A DNA stretch of 64,000 bases. It comes from an uncultured Clostridia bacterium (GTDB lineage Bacteria; Bacillota; Clostridia; Oscillospirales; Oscillospiraceae). The notes below the pieces were generated by a model. The model was not told the origin of the DNA. It did not search any database and was given only the letters and a program-made list of their open reading frames with translations. Location: positions 17,782 through 81,781 of the forward strand of contig CAMCNO010000007.1 of the NCBI GenBank assembly GCA_945876285.1, given 5' to 3'. Position 1 is the stretch's first letter, and every line of letters starts with the position of its first letter. Of the stretch, positions 25,945-34,272 are shown piece by piece. The position numbers and the translations under genes were made by a program.

Positions 25945-28900
25945 GTGAGCGAGTTAAGGATTTGCAGCCCCGAAGAGCTTGAGGAACAAGCGAAGGAATA
26001 TAGCTGCCCGGAAGGTGAGGAGGGCACCAAGCCGGAAGGGGAACAGGCGGCTGAGCAGAATCCTGCGAAAAAGCGGGGAAGACCCAAGAAGGCGGATGCG
26101 GCGCCTGCGCTCAGCAAGGAGGAAAAGAAAGAGCAGGAGCGCAAAAAGAAGGAGGAGCAGAAGCGCAAGGAGCGGGAGGAACGGGAAAAGCAGACCCTCG
26201 AAAAGCTGAAGGCGGAAGCCGCGGCACAGGTGGACAAGACCAGCCCGGAGATTGAGGCGGAGGAGGCCCTCCGGAAAAAGCTGATGGGCGTGGACTTCAC
26301 AAAAGAGGATTTCCGGAACAGCCCCAACTATCTGGTGGAGGCCGGCGCCGGCGCGGGAAAGACCACCATTATGGTGGAGCGCATCGTCAACCAGCTGGTC
26401 AGCGGCTTTTGTAAGCCGGAGGAGCTAGTGGCCATCACCTTCACCAACAAGTCCACGCTGGAGATGCGGGAGCGGCTGGACAAGCTGCTGCTGAAGCGTC
26501 TGGAATCGCTGCGGTGGAAGGCCGCCGACGGGGAGACGCTGACCGGGGAGGAGCAGGCGCGGCTGGAGCGGCTGGAGACCCTGGTGCAGGAGAGCGGGCG
26601 GATGCAGGTCAGCACCATCCACAGCTTCTGCCAGACCATGCTGGAATCCATGCCCTTCTCCTCGCCGCTGGGCCTGGATATGCAGGTGATGGACGATGAC
26701 GGGGAACTGGCAAAGGCGTTTTTGAAGCGCAAATGGCGGGAAAAGCAGCGCCCCTTTGATATCCCTCTCCGGCTGGGCGTGAAGTACCATGTTTTGGAGC
26801 AGGCTTATCTGGACTGCTGCAAGAGCGGATGCGCCGCAGGCTATTCGGATGTCAGCAGCCCGGAGGTCAGACAGTGGGAACAGGATGTGAGAAGCGGCCT
26901 GCAGAGCCTGCAGCAGGAGCTGTACGCCCTGACCGTGGATGTCCCCGAGCTGCGGGAGGAGCTGCGGGAGATCATGACCATGACGCCCGCGGCCTTTGCG
27001 GCGGATGAGGAAGCAAATCAAAGCCTGCTCCAGTTGTGCCTGTACAATCCGGAGCACTTTCCCCTGGATTGGGAGGTCAAGGAAACCGACGTCAAGACAG
27101 AGATCTGGTCCGGCGCGGATGGCGTGGCCGTCGATCAGGTCTGGCTGGGTCAATCTGCGAACCACCTTCGCAATTCCGCCCGTCTGATGCTTCACAGCTG
27201 TGTGATGCGGGATGCGGCGGTGCTGGCGGAGGAATACCGCCGGGAGAAGCTGGAGCGCCATATCGCCACCTACGATGACCTGCTGCTCCACACCCGCGAT
27301 ATGCTGCGGGACAAGCCGGAGGCCCGGGCCTTTTTCCATAACCGCTACAAGGCGGTGTACGTGGATGAGATGCAGGATACGGATCCTGTCCAGACGGAGC
27401 TGTTGTTCTACCTGACCACAGCGGAGGAAGATTATGACGGGACAAATTGGAAGAACTGCAGACCCGTTCCCGGCAGCCTCTTCCTGGTAGGCGACCCCAA
27501 GCAGGCCATCTACCGCTTCCGGGGTGCGGATATCGGTGTGTACAACGACCTGCTGGAGCTGTTCCGGAGTCGGGAGGACAATGACGGAAAGCCCGGCTCG
27601 GCAGGGGAGAAGGTCACCCTGCACTTCAACTTCCGCAGCTCCTCGGAGATCTGCGCTCTGGCGGACCGCGTTTTCGCACCAAACGCTGCGAGCCCGGACG
27701 AATACCGGTTCGTGGGCGGCAAATACCATGCGGAGTACGCGTCCATGCTGGCCAGAAACGGCAGTTGTTCCCGTGCCCGCACGCTGTATTGCGGAAAGGG
27801 CTTTAGCGTTGACCGGGTCGCCGCGTTTATCTATCTCATGATCGAAAACAGACAGTATGTGGGCATTCATCGGCCCAAATACGGCAGAAACGCCCATCCC
27901 GCACAGCCGGAGGACTTCCTGATCCTGACCCAGGAGAGAGATCAGGTGCAGAAATTTGAGAAGGCGCTGCAGAATTTAGGCATCCCGGTAGAGGGTACGG
28001 GTGTGAAAAGCTTCCGCGATACCGCGCCCATCGGCCGGGCGGTGCTGCATTTGCAGTCCCTGCTGTCCCCCCGGGACGATCAGAAGCTGCTGATGGTCCT
28101 GCGCATGTGCTACGGAATCCAGGACCTGGAGGCCCTGGCCTTCCTGCAGCGGACAGGCTCCTTCTCTCTCACCGGCGCGGTCAGGAAGGAGCATCTGGAA
28201 AGGGCCCAGCGCGGGTTGGCGGCGGAGATTCTGAAGCTGAAGCAGGAACTGGATCAGACGCAGGACCAGGTCAAGAAGCTGGAGTTGGAGGACGAGAAGG
28301 AGCAGCTGGAGAAGCTGCTGCAGGTGTGCACCGCCCTGGAGGAGATCGTAGAGCTTCGGAAGCTGAGCAGAACACAGCCGGCTATGGCAGTGATCGAGCG
28401 GTTGCTGGAGGGCGGCTTCGGCGTTTGGGACGGTCAGGAGGTCTTGAACCTGATCCAGCGCCGACAGGCGGTTTCTGCCGTACAGCAATATCTGAATCTG
28501 GTGCGCGGCAGCAAAGAGCACAGCTTCCGGGCCCTGGCGGCCTATGCCGTGGCCTGCGCCGACAAGGAGTTCGAGCATGCACTACCGCTGGAGTCCTCCG
28601 GGGGAGCGGTGCGGGTCATGAATCTGCACAAGGCCAAGGGTCTGGAGGCGGAGATCGTGATTCTTGCCTATAGTGGCCGAGAGGAGCACCCGGTTACCGA
28701 CCATGTGGAGCGGGCCGGGGGAATGGCTGCCAAATACCGTCTGCTGCAGGATGGATTTAAATATAGCCGTATTACGATCGGAGAGCCTGCCAATTGGGAT
28801 ACATACTGCGAGGAAGAGACCCGGCACAAGACGGCGGAATATGCCCGGCTGCTGTATGTGGCCGCCACCCGCGCCAAGACCATGCTCATCGTCTGTGGCA

Positions 28901-30000
28901 ATGATGGGGAGGAGGATAAGGACTACTGGCTGCCTCTGCGGAAGGGACTGCAGGTGTTAAGCGAGAGCGACGTGACATACGGCGCTGAACTCAAGGCGCT
29001 GGACCGCAAGCCAAGTGGACTTCCGAACGCCGCGCAGGGAAAGCAGGCTGATTCACAGAATGGAACGAAGGTGGCCGTAGATTCCGACGCCATGGAAAAG
29101 GCACTTCGGGAGAGCGCCGCTTCGCTGGCGGAAAGCGGGTTCTATGCCATCACACCCAGCCAGCTCAACCACCACGCCCGGGGCGTCATCAACAAGCGGG
29201 ACGAGGAGGAGTCGGACACCACGGACACTGCCGCTGTGGCGGACCTGGTGGACCACAGCGATGCGGAGCAGGAAAGCGAAGCACTCCAGAAAGCTGTCCC
29301 GGAGCCTGCCGAAGCCGCGACCCCGGGACCCTATGGCCCCGATTGGGGCACCATCGTCCACCGGGTCATGGAGCTGGCTGTGCGGGAAAACTGCTTTACA
29401 GAGCAGGAACTGGAGACCTTTGCCCGCAGAGCAGTCATCGAACAATTGCCAGACGGCCTTGTGAACGCCGCCCAGCGGAGGATGCTGCGGCTGGAGGAGG
29501 CTGAGACCGGCGCGGAGGTCATCGACCGGCTGACCGTTCAGGCCGCGCAGGCTGCCGCCTTCCTGCTGCAGGAGGACTGCCCACTGCGAAACCTCCTGAC
29601 GGGCGGAGAGGGGTATCCTGAGCTGCCCTTCTTCCTGCAGGCCGGAGAGGATTCCGGCGAGCTGTACCGTCATCTGACAGCCCATGCCACCAGTAATCAG
29701 GCCCAGGGCCGCACGCTGGCGGTGGAGGGCGTCATCGACCTGGCCATCCGGAAAGACGGCGCCTGGTATGTGGTGGACTACAAGACCGACAAACTCCGCT
29801 CCGGAGAGTCGGAGGAGAAGTTCATCCAGCGGCTGAAGGACGAGTACACGCCCCAGATCACCGCCTACGCCCGGGTCCTGGAACGAATGAACATGGGCAG
29901 GACAGAGAAGGCGTGGCTGTGTTCCATTCCGCTGAAGGGCCGGCTCATCGAACTGGACATTGCCCCCAGAGGAGAGAGCGCCGCGAAAACGGCGGAATAA
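25945..30000 (+). CDS. AddA/RecB-like UvrD helicase-nuclease with AT-hook coiled-coil N-terminus
   Basis: This protein has 1351 residues from the GTG at 25945, four bases after the AddB-like gene. An unusual N-terminal extension of about 115 residues carries an AT-hook-like KKRGRPKK (42-49) and a highly charged coiled coil (57-95). Walker A GAGAGKT is at 134-140, Walker B VDEMQDTDPVQ near 471, and UvrD motif GDPKQAIYRFRG near 515. A C-terminal PD-(D/E)XK nuclease has DLAIRKDG and VVDYKTDK near 1275. The family unwinds and resects double-strand breaks and degrades linear phage DNA. The NYLVEAGAGAGKT start of the motor is closer to RecB wording than to typical Firmicutes AddA. Whether it is the housekeeping enzyme or a defence copy cannot be decided here. 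Confidence 0.92.
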   Translation: MSELRICSPEELEEQAKEYSCPEGEEGTKPEGEQAAEQNPAKKRGRPKKADAAPALSKEEKKEQERKKKEEQKRKEREEREKQTLEKLKAEAAAQVDKTSPEIEAEEALRKKLMGVDFTKEDFRNSPNYLVEAGAGAGKTTIMVERIVNQLVSGFCKPEELVAITFTNKSTLEMRERLDKLLLKRLESLRWKAADGETLTGEEQARLERLETLVQESGRMQVSTIHSFCQTMLESMPFSSPLGLDMQVMDDDGELAKAFLKRKWREKQRPFDIPLRLGVKYHVLEQAYLDCCKSGCAAGYSDVSSPEVRQWEQDVRSGLQSLQQELYALTVDVPELREELREIMTMTPAAFAADEEANQSLLQLCLYNPEHFPLDWEVKETDVKTEIWSGADGVAVDQVWLGQSANHLRNSARLMLHSCVMRDAAVLAEEYRREKLERHIATYDDLLLHTRDMLRDKPEARAFFHNRYKAVYVDEMQDTDPVQTELLFYLTTAEEDYDGTNWKNCRPVPGSLFLVGDPKQAIYRFRGADIGVYNDLLELFRSREDNDGKPGSAGEKVTLHFNFRSSSEICALADRVFAPNAASPDEYRFVGGKYHAEYASMLARNGSCSRARTLYCGKGFSVDRVAAFIYLMIENRQYVGIHRPKYGRNAHPAQPEDFLILTQERDQVQKFEKALQNLGIPVEGTGVKSFRDTAPIGRAVLHLQSLLSPRDDQKLLMVLRMCYGIQDLEALAFLQRTGSFSLTGAVRKEHLERAQRGLAAEILKLKQELDQTQDQVKKLELEDEKEQLEKLLQVCTALEEIVELRKLSRTQPAMAVIERLLEGGFGVWDGQEVLNLIQRRQAVSAVQQYLNLVRGSKEHSFRALAAYAVACADKEFEHALPLESSGGAVRVMNLHKAKGLEAEIVILAYSGREEHPVTDHVERAGGMAAKYRLLQDGFKYSRITIGEPANWDTYCEEETRHKTAEYARLLYVAATRAKTMLIVCGNDGEEDKDYWLPLRKGLQVLSESDVTYGAELKALDRKPSGLPNAAQGKQADSQNGTKVAVDSDAMEKALRESAASLAESGFYAITPSQLNHHARGVINKRDEEESDTTDTAAVADLVDHSDAEQESEALQKAVPEPAEAATPGPYGPDWGTIVHRVMELAVRENCFTEQELETFARRAVIEQLPDGLVNAAQRRMLRLEEAETGAEVIDRLTVQAAQAAAFLLQEDCPLRNLLTGGEGYPELPFFLQAGEDSGELYRHLTAHATSNQAQGRTLAVEGVIDLAIRKDGAWYVVDYKTDKLRSGESEEKFIQRLKDEYTPQITAYARVLERMNMGRTEKAWLCSIPLKGRLIELDIAPRGESAAKTAE

Positions 30001-30028
30001 GAAACCAGCGTGAAACTGCGCTGACTTG

Positions 30029-30058
30029 CGAATTTTGAAACCACGCCTCCTGTATGCT
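30029..30058 (+). promoter_or_regulatory. ankyrin-regulon promoter, copy F
   Basis: CGAATTTTGAAAC is followed by 11 bp and TATGCT (30053-30058). It lies right after the helicase stop and serves the ankyrin gene at 30085. Confidence 0.68.
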
Positions 30059-30084
30059 ATGACCATAACGACAAGGAGGTACGG

Positions 30085-31392
30085 ATGATGACGCTTTCGG
30101 AACACGATAAAAAGGTTGTGGCGGCGGTAGAGCAGCAGAGGACGCTGCATGATATCCGGATGGCCATTATCGAACAGGACGAAACGGCGATATGTGCCTG
30201 CCTGCGGAAAACGACGGAGCCATTTAGCGGGGATGAGGCGTACAGCCTGTGTAAAGACATCATAGAGCGTCCATGCTCTCTGAAGGCTTTTCAGGCGATT
30301 CTGGAGCACTGCGAACCTCTGGAGACGTTCTGCTCCTATTCGCTGTTCAACTATGTAACGCCCTTCGGGACCGGCGGGCTGGTGCAGGAGGCGGCAGCCA
30401 ATGACCGCCCTGAAATCCTGCAGTACCTGTTGGACCAGGGCCTCAGCCCCAATGGCAGGTCACAAAGCGAATCCTCCGCGCTGGAGGCCGCCCTGTGGTG
30501 CAGCTCCGTACGATGTGTGGATCTCCTGTGCAAGCGGGAGGACGTGGATACCAGAGTGACGGAAAGACTGCGGTGTGTCTGGGGACGTTTGGGGGTGTAT
30601 CCGTGGGCGGAGGAGGGGTACCGGATTGCGGCCCGGCGCATCCTGGGCTACGGCGAAGAGGGCCCCAACGGAGAGGTGCCGCTGCTGCCCGGTCTTTGTG
30701 TGAGACATGCTGTGAAGTGTGAAAACTTCACACTGATTGAGCGGCTCCTCCGGGATACCACGGTGACGGTGAACCAGGGAAAAGAGATCCTGGAGCTGCT
30801 GCTGTGCCACACGGAGGACATTTCCTTCTGCGCCTGGTGGCTGGACAGACTCTTCACGGCCTGCCCGGTACTGCTCCGCAATCAGACGGCCCGCGGCATG
30901 CTGGCACTGTGCATGCTGGGCTGCGAGGAGAAGTCAGACGAGCAGCTGCTGCGGCCCTGGGTCGACAAGCTGCCCGGCAGAGAGATCGTGCTGACCTTCC
31001 CAGTGGTTTCCTGCTTCGAAGCTGTGCTGGGGCTGCATCTGTTCCGGTGGGAGGATCGGCTCGGCAGCCGGCTCTACCCGTCACTGCGGCGGAACAAGCC
31101 TCTGTCGGACAGTGAGCTCTGGGGAATGCCCTGGGAGGATGTTGCTTACATCATGCTGACGCGGTGCAAAATCCGAAACGACGCGCCCAAGGGAGAGGTG
31201 AGCCGCCTGGCAAAGCAGATCCTCAAATCCGTGTCTCCCGGTCTGGTGGCGGAGCTGTGCGACCAGGGAATCCTGTTTCCCCAGGAGAATCTGGAGGCGC
31301 TGCTGGAGTATTGCGGGGGCGTCGAGGACGGCAAAACCAAGCGGAATATCCTGCTGGTGTACATGAAGAAGGACGTTTTCTACGAGCTGTGA
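30085..31392 (+). CDS. short-type ankyrin-repeat protein
   Basis: This protein has 435 residues. AAGGAGG lies just before two consecutive ATGs (30085 and 30088); the second has the better spacing. An ankyrin pair lies near residues 90-148 (VQEAAANDRPEILQYLLDQGLSPNG, then SALEAALWCSSVRCVDLL). The rest is helical. The C-terminal tail KKDVFYEL matches the [RK]K[ED]xxYxL ending of the proteins at 2454 and 4565, although here it does not precede a VWA gene. It is a single-gene unit between promoter F and a terminator. Confidence 0.87.
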   Translation: MMTLSEHDKKVVAAVEQQRTLHDIRMAIIEQDETAICACLRKTTEPFSGDEAYSLCKDIIERPCSLKAFQAILEHCEPLETFCSYSLFNYVTPFGTGGLVQEAAANDRPEILQYLLDQGLSPNGRSQSESSALEAALWCSSVRCVDLLCKREDVDTRVTERLRCVWGRLGVYPWAEEGYRIAARRILGYGEEGPNGEVPLLPGLCVRHAVKCENFTLIERLLRDTTVTVNQGKEILELLLCHTEDISFCAWWLDRLFTACPVLLRNQTARGMLALCMLGCEEKSDEQLLRPWVDKLPGREIVLTFPVVSCFEAVLGLHLFRWEDRLGSRLYPSLRRNKPLSDSELWGMPWEDVAYIMLTRCKIRNDAPKGEVSRLAKQILKSVSPGLVAELCDQGILFPQENLEALLEYCGGVEDGKTKRNILLVYMKKDVFYEL

Positions 31393-31405
31393 CAGAATCG
31401 AGACG

Positions 31406-31432
31406 CGGCGGGCCGATGGCCCGCCGTTTTCG
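31406..31432 (+). terminator. intrinsic terminator
   Basis: A nine-bp GC stem (31406-31414 with 31418-31426, loop GAT) is followed by GTTTT-like tract TTTTC. It ends the short ankyrin gene. Confidence 0.82.
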
Positions 31433-31445
31433 TTGTGTTTAGGTG

Positions 31446-31482
31446 AAAAAAGGCCCTCCGGCGCAGTTTTCAGCGCCGGAGG
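31446..31482 (-). terminator. intrinsic terminator of the NYN gene
   Basis: On the minus strand a ten-bp stem (31473-31482 with 31455-31464, CCTCCGGCGC arms) is followed by six T. It ends the NYN transcript. Confidence 0.85.
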
Positions 31483-31493
31483 CCGGACAAATC

Positions 31494-32315
31494 TCACGTG
31501 AGGCAGCGGTAGGACGCAATGGTGACTCCGTTCTTGCCGAGATATCGTTTGATCTCATACAGATAGGGGAAGGCCTCCAGCAGCTGGAGCAGCTTGGCAT
31601 AGCCGTGAGCGCGGCAGTCGAAGAGAGGCAGCTGCTTATGGAGGTGGTTGCCTGCCGCGGCAAGATTCACAAAACCGTCGGAGTCCTGCCAGGTAACCGA
31701 GGCTTCCCGCAGGAGGTCGTGGACCTTCTCCGGTACATCATCCTCCTCGGTCAGATCGTCTGTCTGCGGGGTGGGAGAATCCATTTGAAGGTCGATTTCC
31801 AAATCGGAAAAGGGATCCTCCATCTCGAAGGGACTGAACAAGTCCTCCACCGGCGGGTCGGAAAGAGCACCCGAAGGCTTCTGAGGCAGGTCGTCGAGAA
31901 ACAGGAACTCATCGCAGGCATTCCGGAAGGACTCCGTCGCCTGCCGGGAGCCTACGCCGATGACCTTGACGCCGGCTTCCCGGAGCCGAATGGCCAGCGG
32001 CGTATAGTCGCTGTCGCTGGCGACGATGGCGAAGGCGTGGTATTCATGGCTGTGGAGCAGGTCCATGGCGTCGATGGTCAGAGCCATGTCCGTGGCGTTT
32101 TTGCCGACGGCGCAGTCGAATTGCTGTGCGGCCTTGATGGCGAAGCGCTTGATCTCGGGTTCCCATCCCTTCAGATACTCCTTGCGCCAGTTGCCGTAGG
32201 CGCGCTTGACCGCGATGCGGCCACGGGTGGAGATCTCCTGCAGAGCGTCTCCGATTTTAGAGCTTTGCGTGTTGTCTGCGTCAATGAGGACAGCGACTTT
32301 CTTCCAGTCTTCCAT
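31494..32315 (-). CDS. NYN-domain (LabA/DUF88-like) putative RNase with C-terminal OST-HTH domain
   Basis: This protein has 273 residues; the ATG at 32315 follows GGGAG. The NYN (PIN-like) acidic site is present: LIDADN (Asp12, Asp14), KNATDMALTIDAM (Asp76, Asp82) and ASDSDYTP (Asp101, Asp103). An acidic linker of about 60 residues leads to a C-terminal OST-HTH/LOTUS-like domain (about 205-273), a presumed RNA-binding module. The family consists of metal-dependent RNases. It lies 78 bp after the unknown gene at 32394 and is probably read from promoter C, which places an RNase in the ankyrin regulon. Confidence 0.9.
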   Translation of the reverse strand: MEDWKKVAVLIDADNTQSSKIGDALQEISTRGRIAVKRAYGNWRKEYLKGWEPEIKRFAIKAAQQFDCAVGKNATDMALTIDAMDLLHSHEYHAFAIVASDSDYTPLAIRLREAGVKVIGVGSRQATESFRNACDEFLFLDDLPQKPSGALSDPPVEDLFSPFEMEDPFSDLEIDLQMDSPTPQTDDLTEEDDVPEKVHDLLREASVTWQDSDGFVNLAAAGNHLHKQLPLFDCRAHGYAKLLQLLEAFPYLYEIKRYLGKNGVTIASYRCLT

Positions 32316-32393
32316 GGAAACTCCCTTCTTTTGTTTGGCATGTTGCGCCATGCCTGCGATTTTTGTATGTACGGCTTTACCGGAGAGAGGCGC

Positions 32394-33263
32394 TCACGCC
32401 TCGTCCCCAGTGGTCACCATTCCCAGAATGCTCATCTTTGCCATCTGCCTCTCCAGCGCTTCCCGGGTGTTGGCCTGCATCAGGTACAGCAGCACCTCCA
32501 GCACATCCGGCATGTCAGTGCCGACCGTGCGGCAGGAAACAGACCCGCCGTCAGCCAGGGACACGCTGATGTAGCTGCCCTTCCAGGAGTACTCCACGAA
32601 GTAGCTGCCGGAGTCTGTCTGGATGCTCAGGTCGAGAAAGTCCAGCCCATCTGCTCTGTAAAGTGAAGGAACTTGCCTCATAATCTCGCCAATGTCAAGC
32701 TGGTGCGCGCCGTGCAGCAGCGTTTCCACCAGCGGACGGAGCACTTCCTCGCTGGCGCTGGTGGTCGAGGAGAAGGACCGCCAGACGATACTCTGCACCT
32801 CCTGTCCGCAGACGGTCAGGGTCCCGGGAGCGAGGCGAAGCTCGGAGTGGTAGACCGAGATGTCCAGCCAGTAGCTGTGGGCCGTGGCGGAGCCGTTTTC
32901 CGTGGCGAGGAAGGTGTTGGACCAGAGTCCCAGACGTTTGCCCCATTGGAACTGCTCCGCGGAACAGGGGTGGCTTTCTCCGATGTGCTGCTGCAGAAAG
33001 TCCACGGCATCAAAGACCCGCTTGCCCTGCTTGTCCCGTTGCTCCGGGATGGGCAGGTCGACGAGATAGCGGACGGGGCCGTTCTTGTTCGTCCAGATGT
33101 TCGCCTTGAAGTGTTCGGGGAGCACCGTGATGTCCAGGAACCTCCGGGGGCCGACTTTGACACGGCAGGGCTCTCCACCCGGCTCATCGGAGCTGACACA
33201 GCCCTGCAGGTCGAAGATGGGAACGCCTTCGGTAAAGTGGGAAAGGCTGATTCGATGCATCAT
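32394..33263 (-). CDS. hypothetical protein, first gene of the NYN unit
   Basis: This protein has 289 residues; AGGAGG precedes two ATGs at 33263 and 33260. No family recognised. It is soluble and rich in beta-strand-like segments (FLDITVLPEHFKANIW, SYWLDISVYHSELRLAPG, SYFVEYSWKGSYISVSL), with a helical C-terminus ending ILGMVTTGDEA. It has no obvious catalytic motif. It heads a minus-strand unit from promoter C that continues to the NYN RNase, and it is divergent from another regulon gene at 33435. Confidence 0.78.
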   Translation of the reverse strand: MMHRISLSHFTEGVPIFDLQGCVSSDEPGGEPCRVKVGPRRFLDITVLPEHFKANIWTNKNGPVRYLVDLPIPEQRDKQGKRVFDAVDFLQQHIGESHPCSAEQFQWGKRLGLWSNTFLATENGSATAHSYWLDISVYHSELRLAPGTLTVCGQEVQSIVWRSFSSTTSASEEVLRPLVETLLHGAHQLDIGEIMRQVPSLYRADGLDFLDLSIQTDSGSYFVEYSWKGSYISVSLADGGSVSCRTVGTDMPDVLEVLLYLMQANTREALERQMAKMSILGMVTTGDEA

Positions 33264-33324
33264 GAGACTGCCTCCTGTGATTTGTGTTTTGTGTTCTCGC
33301 GGGACGTCTCCCTGAGATGTTTAC

Positions 33325-33354
33325 AGCTTATCAGACAGGTTTTTTCAAATTTGG
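33325..33354 (-). promoter_or_regulatory. ankyrin-regulon promoter, copy C
   Basis: On the minus strand CCAAATTTGAAAA is followed by 11 bp and TAAGCT (33325-33330), with an extended -10 TGA. It leaves a 62-base leader before the gene at 33263. Confidence 0.72.
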
Positions 33355-33387
33355 TGAGTATCATAGAAAGCGGACATGCCGGAGTGA

Positions 33388-33417
33388 CCAAATTTGAAAA
33401 CGGCGTCATGGTATGCT
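33388..33417 (+). promoter_or_regulatory. ankyrin-regulon promoter, copy B
   Basis: CCAAATTTGAAAA is followed by 11 bp and TATGCT (33412-33417), with an extended -10 TGG. It is divergent from copy C, 34 bp apart, and points into the gene at 33435. Confidence 0.75.
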
Positions 33418-33434
33418 CAGGGTGAAAGGGGCGG

Positions 33435-34118
33435 ATGCGCGTGAAAACCGATTACGAAAAGGAACTGCAGGAGGCGAAGGCCTTTCAGGACAAGCTGGTG
33501 GCCTACCAGCGGGACAATGGGCTCCGTGGCTTCTTTCCGCTGCCGTGGGCAGAGGAGGAAGGGCTGTGGTCGGCGTCGATTCTGGTCAAAAACGCCCGAA
33601 ATCCAGACATCGTGGAGTTCGGTGGCATGAGCTACGTGCTGGGCGAGGCCATTCACGCCCTGGACGGCCGCCTGCTGGGGGAGTACTATCCCTACAAGGT
33701 CCGCGGCGCCCATGACCACGACCACTGCTTCCTGGACGTGCTGGCTGCGGCTGTGTGCAGCGGCGGCCGGGTGGAGGCGGAGGAGGCCGACCGCTGGTAT
33801 GCGCCCTGGATGCTGGAGCAGCTGAAGCGGGTGGCAGAGGACCGGAACCTGCGGTGCCGGCTGTACCCCTGGGCCAGCCGCATGGGGGTATCCGACAGGA
33901 TTCTGCAGAAGTACGGCATGGGCCAGCCGGAGATTCCCTGCTTCGCGGGCGGCAGGCGGGTCTGCTGCCGGGAGATGGACGAGGTCTACGGCCTTGCGGC
34001 CCTGTACCCCCAGGACTTCCGGCTGGAGAGGGCGGAGCTGTGCTCCCGGGAGCAGCGGGCCTGCATCGAGGCAGTCCGCCAGTACCAGCTGGCGGCGCTG
34101 GCCGGGGAGGCGGACTGA
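33435..34118 (+). CDS. hypothetical protein
   Basis: This protein has 227 residues; AAAGGGGCGG precedes the ATG. No family recognised. It has a helical N-terminus (KELQEAKAFQDKLVAYQRD), a His/Asp-rich AHDHDHCFLDVLAAAV segment near residue 92 and six Cys in all, of which four fall in the C-terminal third, so metal binding is possible. It is a single-gene unit from promoter B; the next gene has its own sigma-A promoter. Confidence 0.75.
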   Translation: MRVKTDYEKELQEAKAFQDKLVAYQRDNGLRGFFPLPWAEEEGLWSASILVKNARNPDIVEFGGMSYVLGEAIHALDGRLLGEYYPYKVRGAHDHDHCFLDVLAAAVCSGGRVEAEEADRWYAPWMLEQLKRVAEDRNLRCRLYPWASRMGVSDRILQKYGMGQPEIPCFAGGRRVCCREMDEVYGLAALYPQDFRLERAELCSREQRACIEAVRQYQLAALAGEAD

Positions 34119-34124
34119 TTATTC

Positions 34125-34154
34125 TTGACGATGCCTACGCTGCTTTTGTATAAT
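34125..34154 (+). promoter_or_regulatory. sigma-A promoter
   Basis: TTGACG (34125-34130), 18-bp spacer, TATAAT (34149-34154). It drives the zinc-ribbon gene, with a leader of roughly 110 bases. Confidence 0.8.
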
Positions 34155-34272
34155 AAAGAGGTAAATATACCCATTTGGTCAGATTTATGCGCTGCGCAAG
34201 GCAACAAAGCGTTCCTGGCAGCGCTGAACGACTGATATCAGAATCTTTACACAGAGAAGGAGTGTGTCAATC

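Noticed and set aside
33388..33417. Reading the regulon module as a normal sigma-A promoter
   Set aside because: TTGAAA would be only 12 bp from the -10, and the hexamer at the proper 17-bp spacing is CAAATT. The constant 11-bp gap in ten copies supports a different arrangement.
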